Positions 34,811 through 46,851 of a stretch of 64,000 nt of DNA are shown here, piece after piece. The DNA is from Muraenolepis orangiensis (lineage: Eukaryota > Chordata > Actinopteri > Gadiformes > Muraenolepididae). The notes below the pieces were generated by a model. That model was not told the origin of the DNA. It did not search any database and was given only the letters and a program-made list of their open reading frames with translations. Location of the stretch: positions 3,631,086 through 3,695,085 of the forward strand of contig CM051002.1 in assembly GCA_027704905.1 (NCBI GenBank), read 5' to 3'. The stretch's first letter is position 1. Each line of letters opens with the position of its first letter. The position numbers and the translations under genes were made by a program.

Positions 34811-35057
34811 TACAATGATGCTTTGGGGGGTATATTCAGAGAAAGTGGTGCTCAAACCCCTGTGTGTACTCCTCCTGAAGAGAGAGGAGACAATCGATCG
34901 CCATTATGGATCGTTCCTAACACCAGCAATCGTTCTCCTTCTCCAGTGATTTTCTTCAATTGAGTTGTGTTTGTCTTTTTTGACGTTTTTACAGACTTGA
35001 CCCCCACCTCTGGTTCCTGGTATTCCATCTCAAAGGGCCCCACCCCTATCGCTCAAC

Positions 35058-35826
35058 ACACCAATGCACCAACACACCAACACGCCAACACACCAACACA
35101 CCAACACACCAACACACCAACACACCAACACACCAACACACCAACACACCAACACACCAACACACCAACACACCAACACACCATCACACCAACACACCAA
35201 CACACCAACACACCAACACACCAACACACCAACACACCAACACACCAACACACCAACACACCAACACACCAACACACCAACACACCAACACGCCACAACA
35301 CACCAACACACCAACTCACCAACACGCCAACACACCAACACACCAACACACCAACACACCAACACACCAACTCACCAACACACCAACACACCAACACACC
35401 AACACACCAACACACCAACACACCAACACACCAACACACACCAACACACCAACACACCAACACACCAACACACCAACACACCAACACACCAACACACACC
35501 AACACACCAACACACCAACACACCAACACACACCAACACACCAACACACCAACACACCAACACACCAACACACCAACACACCAACACACCAACACACCAA
35601 CACACCAACACACACCAACACACCAACACACCAACACACCAACACACCAACACACCAACACACCAACACACCAACACACCAACACACACCAACACACCAA
35701 CACACCAACACACCAACACACACCAACACACACCAACACACCAACACACCAACACACCAACACACCAACACACCAACACACCAACACACCAACACACACC
35801 AACACACCAACACACCAACTCACCAA
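35058..35826. repeat. Octanucleotide satellite (ccaacaca)n
   Basis: Nearly 770 bp of an 8-bp unit, with sporadic 10-bp units (an extra ca) and rare point variants (cgccaaca, ctcaccaa, catcacac). The unit contains no stop in any frame, which explains the long open frames on both strands. Confidence 0.97.
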
Positions 35827-36131
35827 CAAGTCGGGAGAATAATTTGGCGTCATATTTATGGCTGGCATCTTGGTTGACTGAGAGTCTGAATCCTCTCAGA
35901 GACCTCATAAGGCATCATGGTAAAGAAAGAGAGAGGGACAGGGAGAGAGAGGAAGAAAGAGAAGGGGAGAGAGATATAGAGAGGGAGGGAGAAATGGAGG
36001 GGGAGAGGGGAGAGAAAGGAATGCGGTGGAGAAATAACTTTTCATGTGAAAACACCTCAGCGTTTATAGCTTTACTAAATGATCCATAATGCGGGAGGTA
36101 GACGCTAGGTCCTACAGATTGAATGGGCTGG

Positions 36132-36442
<311 letters not shown>

Positions 36443-37929
36443 GGTGCGTTCCCTGAGACGTGCACAAATCTCTTTTTACGAGGCTGCCTCTTAAAGGGCT
36501 GTCAGTCGGGTGTCTGGTGTGTGGCGGCGACCCACTCCTCAGGGCCCCCCCTTCCCCCCCCTTCCCCTCCCTTCCCCCCCCCCTCTCCTACCGGTAATTT
36601 AACCGTCAACCCCGGAGTGGCGGATTGGGGTGCGAAGCTATTCGGACAGCCCTGGTGCTGCTGCTGCCATTAAAGCCCAGCTCATGCATAAATACAACCT
36701 GCTGGGGTTAGCACCTCAGAAGCCCCCGCGGAAAGAAAGGACATAAACCACATGGGTTTCAGGTTTCAGATGTCTGTTTATTTGTAACATGTGTATAATA
36801 AGGTCCAGTGTACAGTGAATTGTCACATGGTATAGTGCCAGCTAGCCAGAGCTACTGCCACCCTCGATAGATGGACACGATGTGCGTGTGCTACCGCTAC
36901 CTTTAAATGCTTCTATGTTCATTTAGTGCATTGCTGTATTGCTGTACTGTACTGCACACAACACAGGCAAATGAGGGTCCATGGCCTGCTGTGTACTGAC
37001 AACATGGGGGTATTTCTACACTTCAGCCTTACACAATGTGGACCTTGTTGTGTCACATCCACTGTCTTTTGTTCTGCTGTATGGTAGTTAGTAGGGGGGG
37101 GGGGGGCCAAGGGAAGTGTTGTAGCCGCGTATGGCTGCAATCGACGTGGACACGTGTGGCAGGTGGGTGGGGATTTGGGATGAGAAAATTGTCACGTTGT
37201 TCTTGGAATATCACCATTGTGTACATGAGGCTGAAAATGACTTGGCGTGTGTGTTATTTAGCCTGGATATATGCCTCACGTGTACCACAGCCCCCACCAT
37301 TTAAATCAATGGTAATACTTTACGCTAAGGGTACATTCAATCACCATTCATTCACATTAGTTATTACAGTAATAAGCATGAACTAAAAGTGAGTCAAAAG
37401 TTAACAAATGGCCTTGTTGACATTTACCAATGTGTCCATGTTAACTAAGGTAACAGTGTTCATGGTAGGTTAGGGTTACCCTAACCCACTACCCCTTAAC
37501 CCCTAGGCTAATGCTAACCCCTATATATAATAATGTTTAATACTAAACACTAAGCTTTGCGTTAAAATACAACATTTGTATTTATTAATAATTTTTTCAA
37601 TTATTAATTTATTTTTACAATTGTTTGGCAACAATTTGTGTGGGGACAAATGTTTGTGGACGGGTTGTGTTAACGTCCACAATATTTTTTGTTGTTGTTG
37701 ACAATAGTGCTCATCAACCCAGCCACACATCCACCGTTTTTCGGAGGTTCATAATTGCAAACGGCAAATCTAAGTGCACCTTCGCTCCCGCTGTTCCATC
37801 CCAAAGTAATTTTGTGTTTAACAAAATTCTTCAGAGGGAGGAAAACAACTCGTACATAATGCCTTACCCGTAAGTGCTTCACCCATTAGAAAATACTCCT
37901 TGTATTACCGTTGTGTATTATTGTATTAC

Positions 37930-37961
<32 letters not shown>

Positions 37962-37972
37962 TGTGTGTGTAT
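37930..37972. repeat. (TG)n array
   Basis: About 20 units with one TA. Confidence 0.92.
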
Positions 37973-38417
37973 ATGTATTATATCTCCATTATGTCCATCA
38001 GAAGTAGAATCCGTTTGAGAGAACTGCCAACTGCCTATATCATGAATTATGTATTATTATTATTCTTCTTCTTCTTATTATTATGATGATGTTTTATTAA
38101 GTGAAACACTCTAGCACAGTCCCCCCACCCCCTATCTCCCACCGTAAGTCATCCTCCTCTTCCTCATCCTCCTCTCTCCTTACGTTATGAATATAAACAC
38201 AATATAGTAAGATTTGCATTTATATAGTTCTCCCTGCACCCGCCTCCCACAGACCGGGAACAGCTGACGTCTCCGCTGATTGCAACCAGGGGGGAAATGA
38301 AGATAAGACGTAATTCCGTGCCTTTTTTTCCTCTCCTGTGCTGGACGCACGTTGCATGTGGCGCCCGGGCCGGGCAGAGAGAGAGGACGCTAGGGGAGGG
38401 GAGGGAAGGGAGGCCAG

Positions 38418-38418
<1 letters not shown>

Positions 38419-38453
<35 letters not shown>
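38419..38453. repeat. (TG)n array
   Basis: About 17 units. Confidence 0.93.
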
Positions 38454-38454
<1 letters not shown>

Positions 38455-39099
38455 ACTAATGAAAAACAGCCTGCTGCCTCCTGGCCGCCTGTTTCACCGG
38501 GCGCCATGAGACGCACCTACAGTATAAATCAGGACGATCTCTCTCTCCGAGACGTGTGTTCTACAGCGTGTGTTCTACAGCGTGTGTTCTTCCCACCGCT
38601 CGCGGTCATCCACCGTGTCGTTATGCATATTATTCGAGCGAGATTATGACTCATTCACTTTCTGTGGCTTATGGCGTGAATGAGTCCACCTCCGCACACC
38701 AGGGCCCAGACAATTATTCAGTTTTTTGGATGAACTGAGAGAGATATGAGGTTATTGAAAGCATATCCACCGCAAACCCCCCCCCCCCACACCCCACCCC
38801 TGACATCAAAGCATATGCTAGCGTGTGTGTGTGTGTGTGTGTTTACATTCATAAGTCATATTGAATTTCAGGTGGGGATCACAGTGGCACACTGCGGCAC
38901 CTTATATGACACTTTATATTACTTAGCTGTAAAGAGAGCTTTTTTTTTAATTATTATTTTGTGAGGTGATCGTCTTTTCGGACAGAGAACCGTGTGCTTC
39001 AGCTCGGGGTACGACCAAACACCTTTCCCTCTACTGCCGGCTTCTGATGGGTCTATAGCCACCGTGCTTGCAATTAGAGCTGATGGTTCCTGGCTGCAT

Positions 39100-39545
39100 G
39101 TGTAACAGCCAGTGTCCCACACAGGGCTCGGACTGACCACCTCAGCTTCATCGCTCGAACGTCTATTTAGGCATAAGGGAGTGAGTTTTACTACTGCACA
39201 GCATTACCTGCTGGCGTTTGTTACACTCAACCCCCTAAACCTCACTCTTATCCGGGTCATGGTACCAATGTCACAGTCAGTGTCCAACACAGGGCTCGAA
39301 CTGACGACCTCCGGCATGAGAGGAGACATTCTAACGTGAGAGCTAAAACCCACAGGCTCTAGCTTCATCGCTAGAACGTCTATTTAGGAGTCAGGAGTGA
39401 GGTTTACTACACCACTACACAGCACCACCTGCTGGCATCCGTTACACGTGTTTTTGTCAGACTTGCGAGTGCAACAGAAGCCGGCCGGTATAGTGCTGTG
39501 CAGTCAAATAAACCCGGGGGTCGTGAGTTTGAGCCGAGTGCTCAC
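39100..39545. mobile_element. Cluster of three tRNA-like SINE segments (Met-like)
   Basis: On the - strand at 39280-39365, the sequence reads gggttttagctctcacg, tctcatgccggaggtcgtca and gttcgagccctgtg. This is a tRNA-like head with a CAT anticodon-like triplet and a good box B. A shorter reverse copy lies at 39105-39170 (agggctcggactgacc). Both are followed by the shared block tagaacgtctatttagg ... cacctgctggc. A third, forward, degenerate unit at 39480-39545 reads ggtcgtgagtttgagcc. These are probably SINE copies, not functional tRNA genes. Confidence 0.55.
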
Positions 39546-41069
39546 TGTTACAAGAGCTCGTGCAAAACTGTTCATGCTGCTTTTGGCGAGGTCTCTCGTT
39601 GTCTTTAGAGGTCCCTCTTCATCATTCTTTGCGGTGTGTAACAACATTCTGGACATGAAGACATGATATGCCAATTTTGCCCCAAGTATCTCACACTTCG
39701 AGTGTATCACTGAAGTTAGCCTGCGCACCGCTTTTGCGCGGCTTTGAAGTGTTCGTATGCTAGCTAGCGAGAGCGACCGGAACACACAGATATATACACA
39801 TAAATATTAGCTTGGTTTAAATATTTGTCCTTACGATACTGTCAACCTGAAAAACATTCAATGAAAAACGCAATTTAAAAATACATTGACTTCTGACAAA
39901 ACTGAAGGATAATCGACCCGATCGGAGCGATTACTCTGAGCCATCACCCCTGCTCGCTAGAAAGCTAGCTATGCTCCTTTTTGACCATCTTATGCTGTCA
40001 TGTTAGACTACAAGCCAGCCACTTATAACGTGTGTGTGGGAGGAAGGGGGGGGTGTGGGGGCTGCTATTGGCAACTGCGGTGGTGGGATAGCGATCAGAG
40101 CTGTCCGTGATAATGGCCACCACCTCCTCCTCCCACCCCCTGGGAGCACCAATGGTTGACAGGAAACAAACAGCGCTCTGACACTTCCCGCTAATTAGCG
40201 TCATTAGCATACAGCCATTATGTGGCCGGACGGTAGCATGACAGGGCTCAGGGAGAGGCTGCAGCTGTGACCTTTGGGTGGACATCACCAGCTGTCAGTA
40301 ATTATCTATAGCCGCCACGGCCGCTGCGGAGGTGACGCACAATTGACACACAGGTCCTTGAGGAGCCATGCCGGCTATAATTGAGCCTCCTTCTTTTGTT
40401 TTTCACCTGCTCATGGTTTATATTTTTTTCTAACCCTTTTTAAACAGTGAGGAGTAATTAACCAAAGAATAAGCAACAGAAAAGCATTAGAAATAAAAAC
40501 TAAAACAAATTCTTAACCTGAAAAAAAACATAGGGCCGATTAAGCTTTTTGGACCTCGGGGCGGGGAGTAGCTCTTGCTAAAATGGGTGAGTGAATATGA
40601 ATGTGTGAATTGTGTATTAAGTGCTTGTGAACACTACACACACTGGAAGCTAATAGCGTACCACGGACACGTTGATTTGTTCGGTTAAGGGGATTTGCCG
40701 CACACCCCTGAACACCAACTGGAGTGTTTCATCCCAATTACAGCCGGGTTATCGGCTGTAATTGTTTGTTGAGAAACTCGCAGACTTTTATCAGTCTTTG
40801 AAGATGGAAACATTGAATGATTTGATGTCCATTTTCATCTGGTGGGCTTACAGCTTGTGTGCCAGGAATCAGGGGAGTCAAACCAACTTCCGCTGCTTTA
40901 GCGGGGAAAATTTTGCCATCAAAATATCCTTGAAGGATTCCGTAGATCTAGAGATGAATCGGCTCCTTCTGGCGGGCGGCTGCGTTAACCCTGGCGTCCC
41001 TGTGTGCGTACATTAACCTCTTGATCGAGTTTATCTCCTAGAACGACAAGGGTTATAGAGATATCAAGA
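39546..41069. other. No gene recognised
   Basis: Intronic sequence. A moderately GC-rich part at 40080-40340 has no coding signal I can support. Confidence 0.45.
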
Positions 41070-41245
41070 TTTTCAAATGCAACCAGTACAATATAATGTT
41101 TACCCCCATTCCCTCCTGCAGTATGAATTGACGAAAACACTATACAATAAAAAAATAACAATAAAAAAAAAAAAATAACAATAAAGTGACTGATGGATGA
41201 TGTGTGTTGAATTGTGCAAAAATAAAAACATTTGAAAGCGCCGCC
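41070..41245 (-). mobile_element. LINE 3'-end fragment, short
   Basis: Shares ccccattccctcctgcagtatgaatt and aaagtgactgatggatgatg with the other copies, separated by A-rich sequence. Confidence 0.6.
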
Positions 41246-41579
41246 TGTGAGGTTGTTATTGTGAGTGAATTGATGACGTGATGCTACTGGGTCAGAGGGA
41301 CTGAAGTCATAGCGCAACAACCCACGAGTACCTTTGGTCAGGATCGAGTGCTGATAATGTGAAGTGGACCAAAGATAGACCTTTTAGTAGAGGTAGGTTT
41401 AGGTGGACTCAACTGAAGGTTACTTTGGATGGTTTTTGACCTCTAGGTTGGGGAGTGTTGGTGACAGAGTGATGTGGTTTGGACTTTAGTTTGGTTTGGA
41501 TAATCTGTATTCTTTGTGTAGATAATATGGCGTGGATGAGATCACTATTGCTATGTATGGGGAAAGTTCTAAAATGACA

Positions 41580-41800
41580 CAAGGACACACACACACAAAC
41601 ATACACACACACACACACACAAACATATACACACACACACACACACACAAACACAAATATACACATAGCCACATTTCCTTGGACATTCTCCCTATACATA
41701 ATCACATACTATTAACACAATAACGTATTTATGTAACATAAACACATACATACACCCACAAACATTCATACAGAAACACACACACAAACAAACAAACACG

Positions 41801-41832
<32 letters not shown>

Positions 41833-41953
41833 CACACATGTTTCCCTTGGACACTCTCCCTAGACATAATCACATACTTAACACACAATAATGTATTTAT
41901 TTCACATATATACAAACCCCCACAACAATTCACACAGAAACACACAAACTCAG

Positions 41954-41986
<33 letters not shown>

Positions 41987-42110
41987 TACAGACAAACACA
42001 CAGCCACATTTGCCTCAGACACTCTCTCTAGACATAATCATATACTTATCACACAAAAATGAATTTATTTAACATATACATACACCCACAATTCACACCC
42101 ACACATTGTA
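41580..42110. repeat. Three tandem units of about 165 bp with (CA)n junctions
   Basis: The blocks starting near 41668, 41838 and 42001 share ttggacactctccctagaca, taatcacatactta and an aatgtatttatttaacatat-like end. Each is separated by (CA)n. Confidence 0.88.
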
Positions 42111-42224
42111 TTGGTGCTTATACTACACACTGTTCCTGCTGTGTGAATAACAGTTATTATCTGACCTAATTCCAGTGGACTGGGTCGCCACCCCCCTGTA
42201 TATCTCACTTTCCTGACCCTGTGT

Positions 42225-42362
<138 letters not shown>

Positions 42363-42378
42363 CTGTGTGGGTGAACAG

Positions 42379-42498
42379 GAACATCAGTGATGAAGGTCAT
42401 TGCATCTGACGCTGACGACCCCGCCTACGGCAGCAGTGCCAGGGTGGTCTACAGTGTCCTGGATGAGGAGAAGATTTTCAGTGTGGAAAGACACACAG
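42379..42498 (+). CDS. cdh22: Type II cadherin exon, first half of EC2
   Basis: This 120-bp exon supplies the last two bases of the split Gly codon from the EC1 exon (G-TSVMKVIASDADDP...). It ends one base into the next Gly codon before the donor gtacga. The DADD motif is the calcium-binding signature at the start of EC2, and YGSSARVVYSVL is typical of type II EC2. The size equals the conserved 120-bp exon of type II cadherin genes. The acceptor (gtgaacag) lies 19 bases after the end of a roughly 130-bp (CT)n tract, which would act as a very long polypyrimidine tract. A SINE begins a few bases into the following intron. Confidence 0.93.
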
Positions 42499-42515
42499 GT
42501 ACGACATCACATTCT

Positions 42516-42639
42516 ACATCTGGAGGATTTTGAATCCTCTTTATTGGTCACATACATGTTTTTATTGTACACACACGGTGCCATTTTTTTCCTCTGCATT
42601 TAACCCATCCTAGTATTAGGAGCAGTGGGGGAAGCTATG

Positions 42640-42680
<41 letters not shown>

Positions 42681-42955
42681 TTCCCAAGGAGCAGTGCAGG
42701 GGTCTGGCGCCTTGCTTGCTCAGGGGCACCTCGGCAGAGATGAACTGGCACCGTTTTCTCAAGTACCAGTTCTCACTCCGTGGTCCGTTTCGGGGACTTG
42801 ATACGGCGACCGCCGGTTCCCAAGCCACGTCCCAAGCCACGTCCCAAGCCACGTCCCAAGCCACGTCCCAAGCCACGTCCCAAGCCACGTCCCAAGCCAC
42901 GTCCCAAGCCACGTCCCAAGCCACGTCCCAACAGACTGAGCTACTGCTGCCTCCT
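42516..42955 (-). mobile_element. tRNA-derived SINE, family A, with expanded 12-bp repeat in its head
   Basis: A reverse copy starting 18 bases after the EC2 first-half exon. The tail (tggaggattttgaatcctct) is at the left, an intervening (TA)n lies at about 42650-42677, and the box B complement (ggggacttgatacggcgac) is near 42800. The head segment cccaagccacgt is repeated nine times at 42821-42928. The other copies have it once. Confidence 0.8.
42821..42928. repeat. Nine tandem 12-bp units (caagccacgtcc)
   Basis: Nine perfect copies lie between the box B and box A parts of the reversed SINE at 42516-42955. Confidence 0.95.
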
Positions 42956-43300
42956 ATTTGAAGCAGTATTATTATTATTAATTGTATTATTAGTAATAGT
43001 ATAATTATTATCTTATTATACTTTATTTTTGACCTCCAAGCTGTATTGTAGAACTTTTGTGGTGTTTCTATTTTTATATTTTACTAACTGTTTCCCTGGA
43101 TGAGTTTTCCTTTCTGTTTTATGATAACGAAGCTGACCAAGGCTACCGAAAGGACTGCATAGTATTAACACCTTGTGGAGTGTGTGTGTGTGGTTGGTGG
43201 GCTGCTTTAGCCAGGTGAGGCAGCCACCAACCACACATTCAACACACCTGTACATTGTCTCAATCTAGACTCTCATAAATGCAGACGTACAGTATGCGAT

Positions 43301-43303
<3 letters not shown>

Positions 43304-43389
<86 letters not shown>
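43304..43389. repeat. (CA)n array
   Basis: About 42 perfect units. Confidence 0.97.
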
Positions 43390-44051
43390 ATACATTCCTA
43401 ATTACAAATAGAAGCATTATGGTTGAGATCCATACAAACATTGTTATTGTTATTATAATGTTTTCATATCATGTGTAAATGTAATACACGTATAAAACAA
43501 TGTGCTGTCAATTTTACTGACATCTTCGAAGCTTTAGAAAGAGGATGTTAATAATTGATATTGCGTACTAAACAGCGACAAATCAGGCGACAGAACATTG
43601 TTAGAACTGTTCTAATAATCACCCATTAGTCTGGTGAATATTTCAACCCCCGTAGCTCCTTTTTGACAAATTAGAAGGGCCTGATGTGCAGGGGATGGGG
43701 CAATTCTCCAGGGGAGTTTAATTGGCTTTTTTTACCAGCTTATAGATTCCCCTGGCTGCTGTGCCAAGTACTAGAGGAGGTATACCCCCATCATCTACTA
43801 CACCCTCTCCCAGGTGATGTCTAACCTCCCTGGTACTCTGCAGAGCACCACCACTCCCCCATCCCCCCATTCTCCATCCCCCCCTGGGAGGAGCATTACA
43901 TTTTTAATTGATTCTTCCCCTACTTTGATTTGGTTAGCGGCAGAAAAGATGGAGATAATGAATGACTCCCAGAGGGGCCCTCTGGAAGGACCTGATGGCC
44001 CTTCATTTAGGGGGGAAAAGAGACAAGCAGCCGAGTCTATAGGGACTCGCA
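43390..44051. other. No gene recognised
   Basis: Intronic sequence between a (CA)n array and a SINE. Confidence 0.5.
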
Positions 44052-44255
44052 GCGAAATGTGTTTCTCTGAATTTATCCAATCCTATTATTAAGAACAGTT
44101 TGGACAGCAATTGTATATACAGTCGCCCATGTAGGGGTCTGTTTGTTGCTCAAGGGTACCAGTTCTCACTCCGTACTTGGTCCGTTCGGGGGACTCGAAC
44201 CGGCGACCCTCCGGTTCCTAAGCCAAGTCCCAAAAGGCCGAGGCTACAGCTGCCC
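44052..44255 (-). mobile_element. tRNA-derived SINE, family A, fragment
   Basis: A reverse copy with tccaatcctattattaagaaca, gtaccagttctcactcc, cgggggactcgaaccggcgac and ggttcctaagccaagtccc. It uses the long form. Confidence 0.72.
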
Positions 44256-44881
44256 TGTGGTATGACATGCGTTTTAAGTGAGCGTATCTGGTGATTGAAT
44301 CCTTTGAGTGTCTGGTGAAAGAAGGAAGAGAAGAATGTGTTCGGTGTGTTTGCCTCCGTCTCTTTGGAGAATATTGTGTCAATGTTGAATGGATTTTAAG
44401 GTTAGGAAACAATGTATCACATGAGAGCCAAGTTATTATTCTAGACAAGGTGTAGTTGACTGGATGAAGTTATACATTTCTCAGATCTCTTTTCAAAGTT
44501 TAAAAGTTGTAGTCTTTTTCTTTGTAACCATGTTCTGAAGAGACTAAACCAGAGTGGATGATCAAAAAAACTGTGCATTTCAAAGACACTTTCATGGAAA
44601 ACGACTGAGGCAACTGAATAATTCAGACTGATCTGAACCCTGAGCGGAACGTGCAGTTCCCCGAACATTCATTGTCATCTGCCGGATTTGATGACAAATC
44701 ACCACCATCCGTCCCTCTGGCTCATGGCCTGTGTTTGTGTGGGAGAATGAAAGAATGCCCTGTCTGTTCTCTCCACTCTTCTGCTCCACTGCTCGTGTTT
44801 TGGTGTGTGTGCTTTGGCCACAACATCATGACCCGGAGCAAGGTGGCGAAGCCCAGACCGGAGCCAGAGACAGGAAGAGCG

Positions 44882-44885
<4 letters not shown>

Positions 44886-44934
<49 letters not shown>
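44886..44934. repeat. (GA)n array
   Basis: About 24 units. Confidence 0.95.
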
Positions 44935-44938
<4 letters not shown>

Positions 44939-45165
44939 TGTACCCGATAACAAGCACACCTCTGGGAGGTGACTTGACACAAGCAGTAAAGGCCACTACG
45001 GATGCCCTGGGGTGGAGGCTAGAGGTCGAGGGCTATATGATGGAATTAGATTCCAGCTGCATTCTGTGTGTGAAGATCTAAAGCTACTTCTTTGTGGATT
45101 AGAGACACATGCATACTGTATATGGATGGATGGAGGAGGGGGATGGACAGACTGATGCAGAAATG

Positions 45166-45166
<1 letters not shown>

Positions 45167-45256
<90 letters not shown>

Positions 45257-45288
45257 CTCTCTCTCATTCTCTCTCTCTCTTTCTCTCG
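45167..45288. repeat. (CT)n array
   Basis: About 60 units with two CATT variants near 45253-45267. Confidence 0.96.
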
Positions 45289-45487
45289 ATAATTGAGCAC
45301 GGCGACACAATGAGAGATGTGACATGGTTTGGGGGGGGGGGGAGGTAACAGACGATGCTATGTTGGAGTCAACATATTTATTTGAGATGGGATGAAGGGC
45401 AAGAACCGTACCCTGTTGTCCCATAAGAGTGCTGAACACTGATTGTTTATCTTTATTATCTGAATCACTCCATACCTCCCCCCATCC

Positions 45488-45704
45488 CCATCATCATCAC
45501 GACATCATCACCATCATCATCATCATCATCATCATCATCATTACATCATCATCATCTCATCATCATCATCATCATCATCATCATCACCATCATCATAATC
45601 ATCACCATCATCATCACAACATCATCATCACGACATTATCACATCATCATCATCATCATCATCACCATCATCCTCATCATCATCATCATCATCACCATCA
45701 TCAC

Positions 45705-45742
<38 letters not shown>

Positions 45743-45793
45743 CAACATCATCATCATCACCATCATCATCACAACATCATCATCATCATCATC
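45488..45793. repeat. (ATC)n array directly upstream of a cadherin exon
   Basis: About 100 units with ACC, ACA and ATT variants. It ends nine bases before the 45802 exon. Confidence 0.97.
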
Positions 45794-45801
45794 CTCGGCA
45801 G

Positions 45802-45969
45802 GGATCATCCTGACGGAGGTGGCGGATCTGGACCGCGAGACGCAGGACCGCTACGAGCTGGTGGTCAAGGCCACGGACATGGCGGGCCAAATGGGCGGTC
45901 TCTCCGGCTCCACCACCGTCACCATCGTCATCACCGACGTCAACGACAACCCGCCGCGCTTCACACAGA
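45802..45969 (+). CDS. cdh22: Type II cadherin exon, second half of EC2
   Basis: The 168-bp exon completes a Gly codon, reads GIILTEVADLDRETQDRYEL..., and ends with DVNDNPPRFTQ plus one base of the next codon before the donor gtgagt. LDRET and DVNDNPP are the calcium-coordinating motifs of EC2 and of the EC2-EC3 linker. KATDMAGQMGGLSGSTTV is characteristic of type II EC2. Length and phase match the neighbouring exons exactly. The acceptor (ctcggcag) comes only nine bases after an approximately 290-bp (ATC)n microsatellite. That repeat stays open in the same strand, so the histidine-rich reading frame that appears to precede the exon is repeat, not protein. Confidence 0.94.
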
Positions 45970-46807
45970 GTGAGTGCAGTCATGTACACACAGACATGCA
46001 CACGCACACACACACACACACGCACATACCAGACGACAAACTAACTAACTAATAAAATGCACTGGATTTGATTGGAAGGACTGCTGCGGTGCTGCAACCA
46101 CAAGTCGATGAGTTGATCAGTCAGAAGATCAGTGGATTTATGATTTTGATGGTTTATTCGTAGTAACGTCCGTTTAACTCAAAAGAAAAGACCAAACATT
46201 TCGCCGGTTATTGCTGCAGGAATGTGCAATATGCGTGTTTGGGGGTTTTCTTCCATTCTTCAGATGATAAAACGAACGCTTTAGTGTTCCTTAGCTGCTC
46301 CTCAGATGGAGCCAGCAAATCACATTGGACTCAGCTTGCACTTTATAGACTAAGCGAGGAATCCATTAACCCCCCCAAATATAATCAGGGGAGGAAGGCA
46401 GGGGAGAAGGGAAGAGATGAAGATCTGTGGGTCCAACTATCATTGGTAAGAACAGAGGACTTCTGGATTCTGGCAAAACGTCAGAGGAAATAAGAATCTC
46501 ATCTAAATTATGATTTTCATTATAATTCTGTGTTTGACAAACATGCTCTAAAAGTAATTGGATGTGGATCCTCCTTAGTGAGGTTCACCAGGGTCTAATT
46601 ACAATGGACTGATTTATCTCTGAGGGTTTACACGTGGCTGTATGTCAGGATGTATACTGTTGGTCGGGAGCATGCCTGGAGAAGGCTGCCTGGAGAAACT
46701 ACATTTCAGTGCAGTTTTTACATAATGTTCCCGAATATAGCAATAGTGGTATGTTCTTCTTTTGTTATTTCCTATTTCTGCTTAGCACTCCAAAAAAGCT
46801 TGAAATG

Positions 46808-46851
<44 letters not shown>

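Noticed and set aside
34547..34963. Asp-rich and Met-rich open frames
   Set aside because: They are translations of the (GAT)n array grown from a SINE tail.
35030..35870. CRISPR-like array, because of the regular short unit
   Set aside because: The units are contiguous 8-mers without spacers, and the genome is vertebrate.
35064..36089. Open frame of 341 codons (THQHTNTP repeats) and antisense frames of up to 271 codons
   Set aside because: They are produced by an 8-bp satellite that contains no stop codon in any frame; there is no protein-like composition or conserved domain.
45429..45801. Histidine-rich N-terminal extension fused to a cadherin exon
   Set aside because: The histidines come from the (ATC)n microsatellite. 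The exon has a proper acceptor at 45801/45802 and its phase matches the preceding exon only if it starts there.
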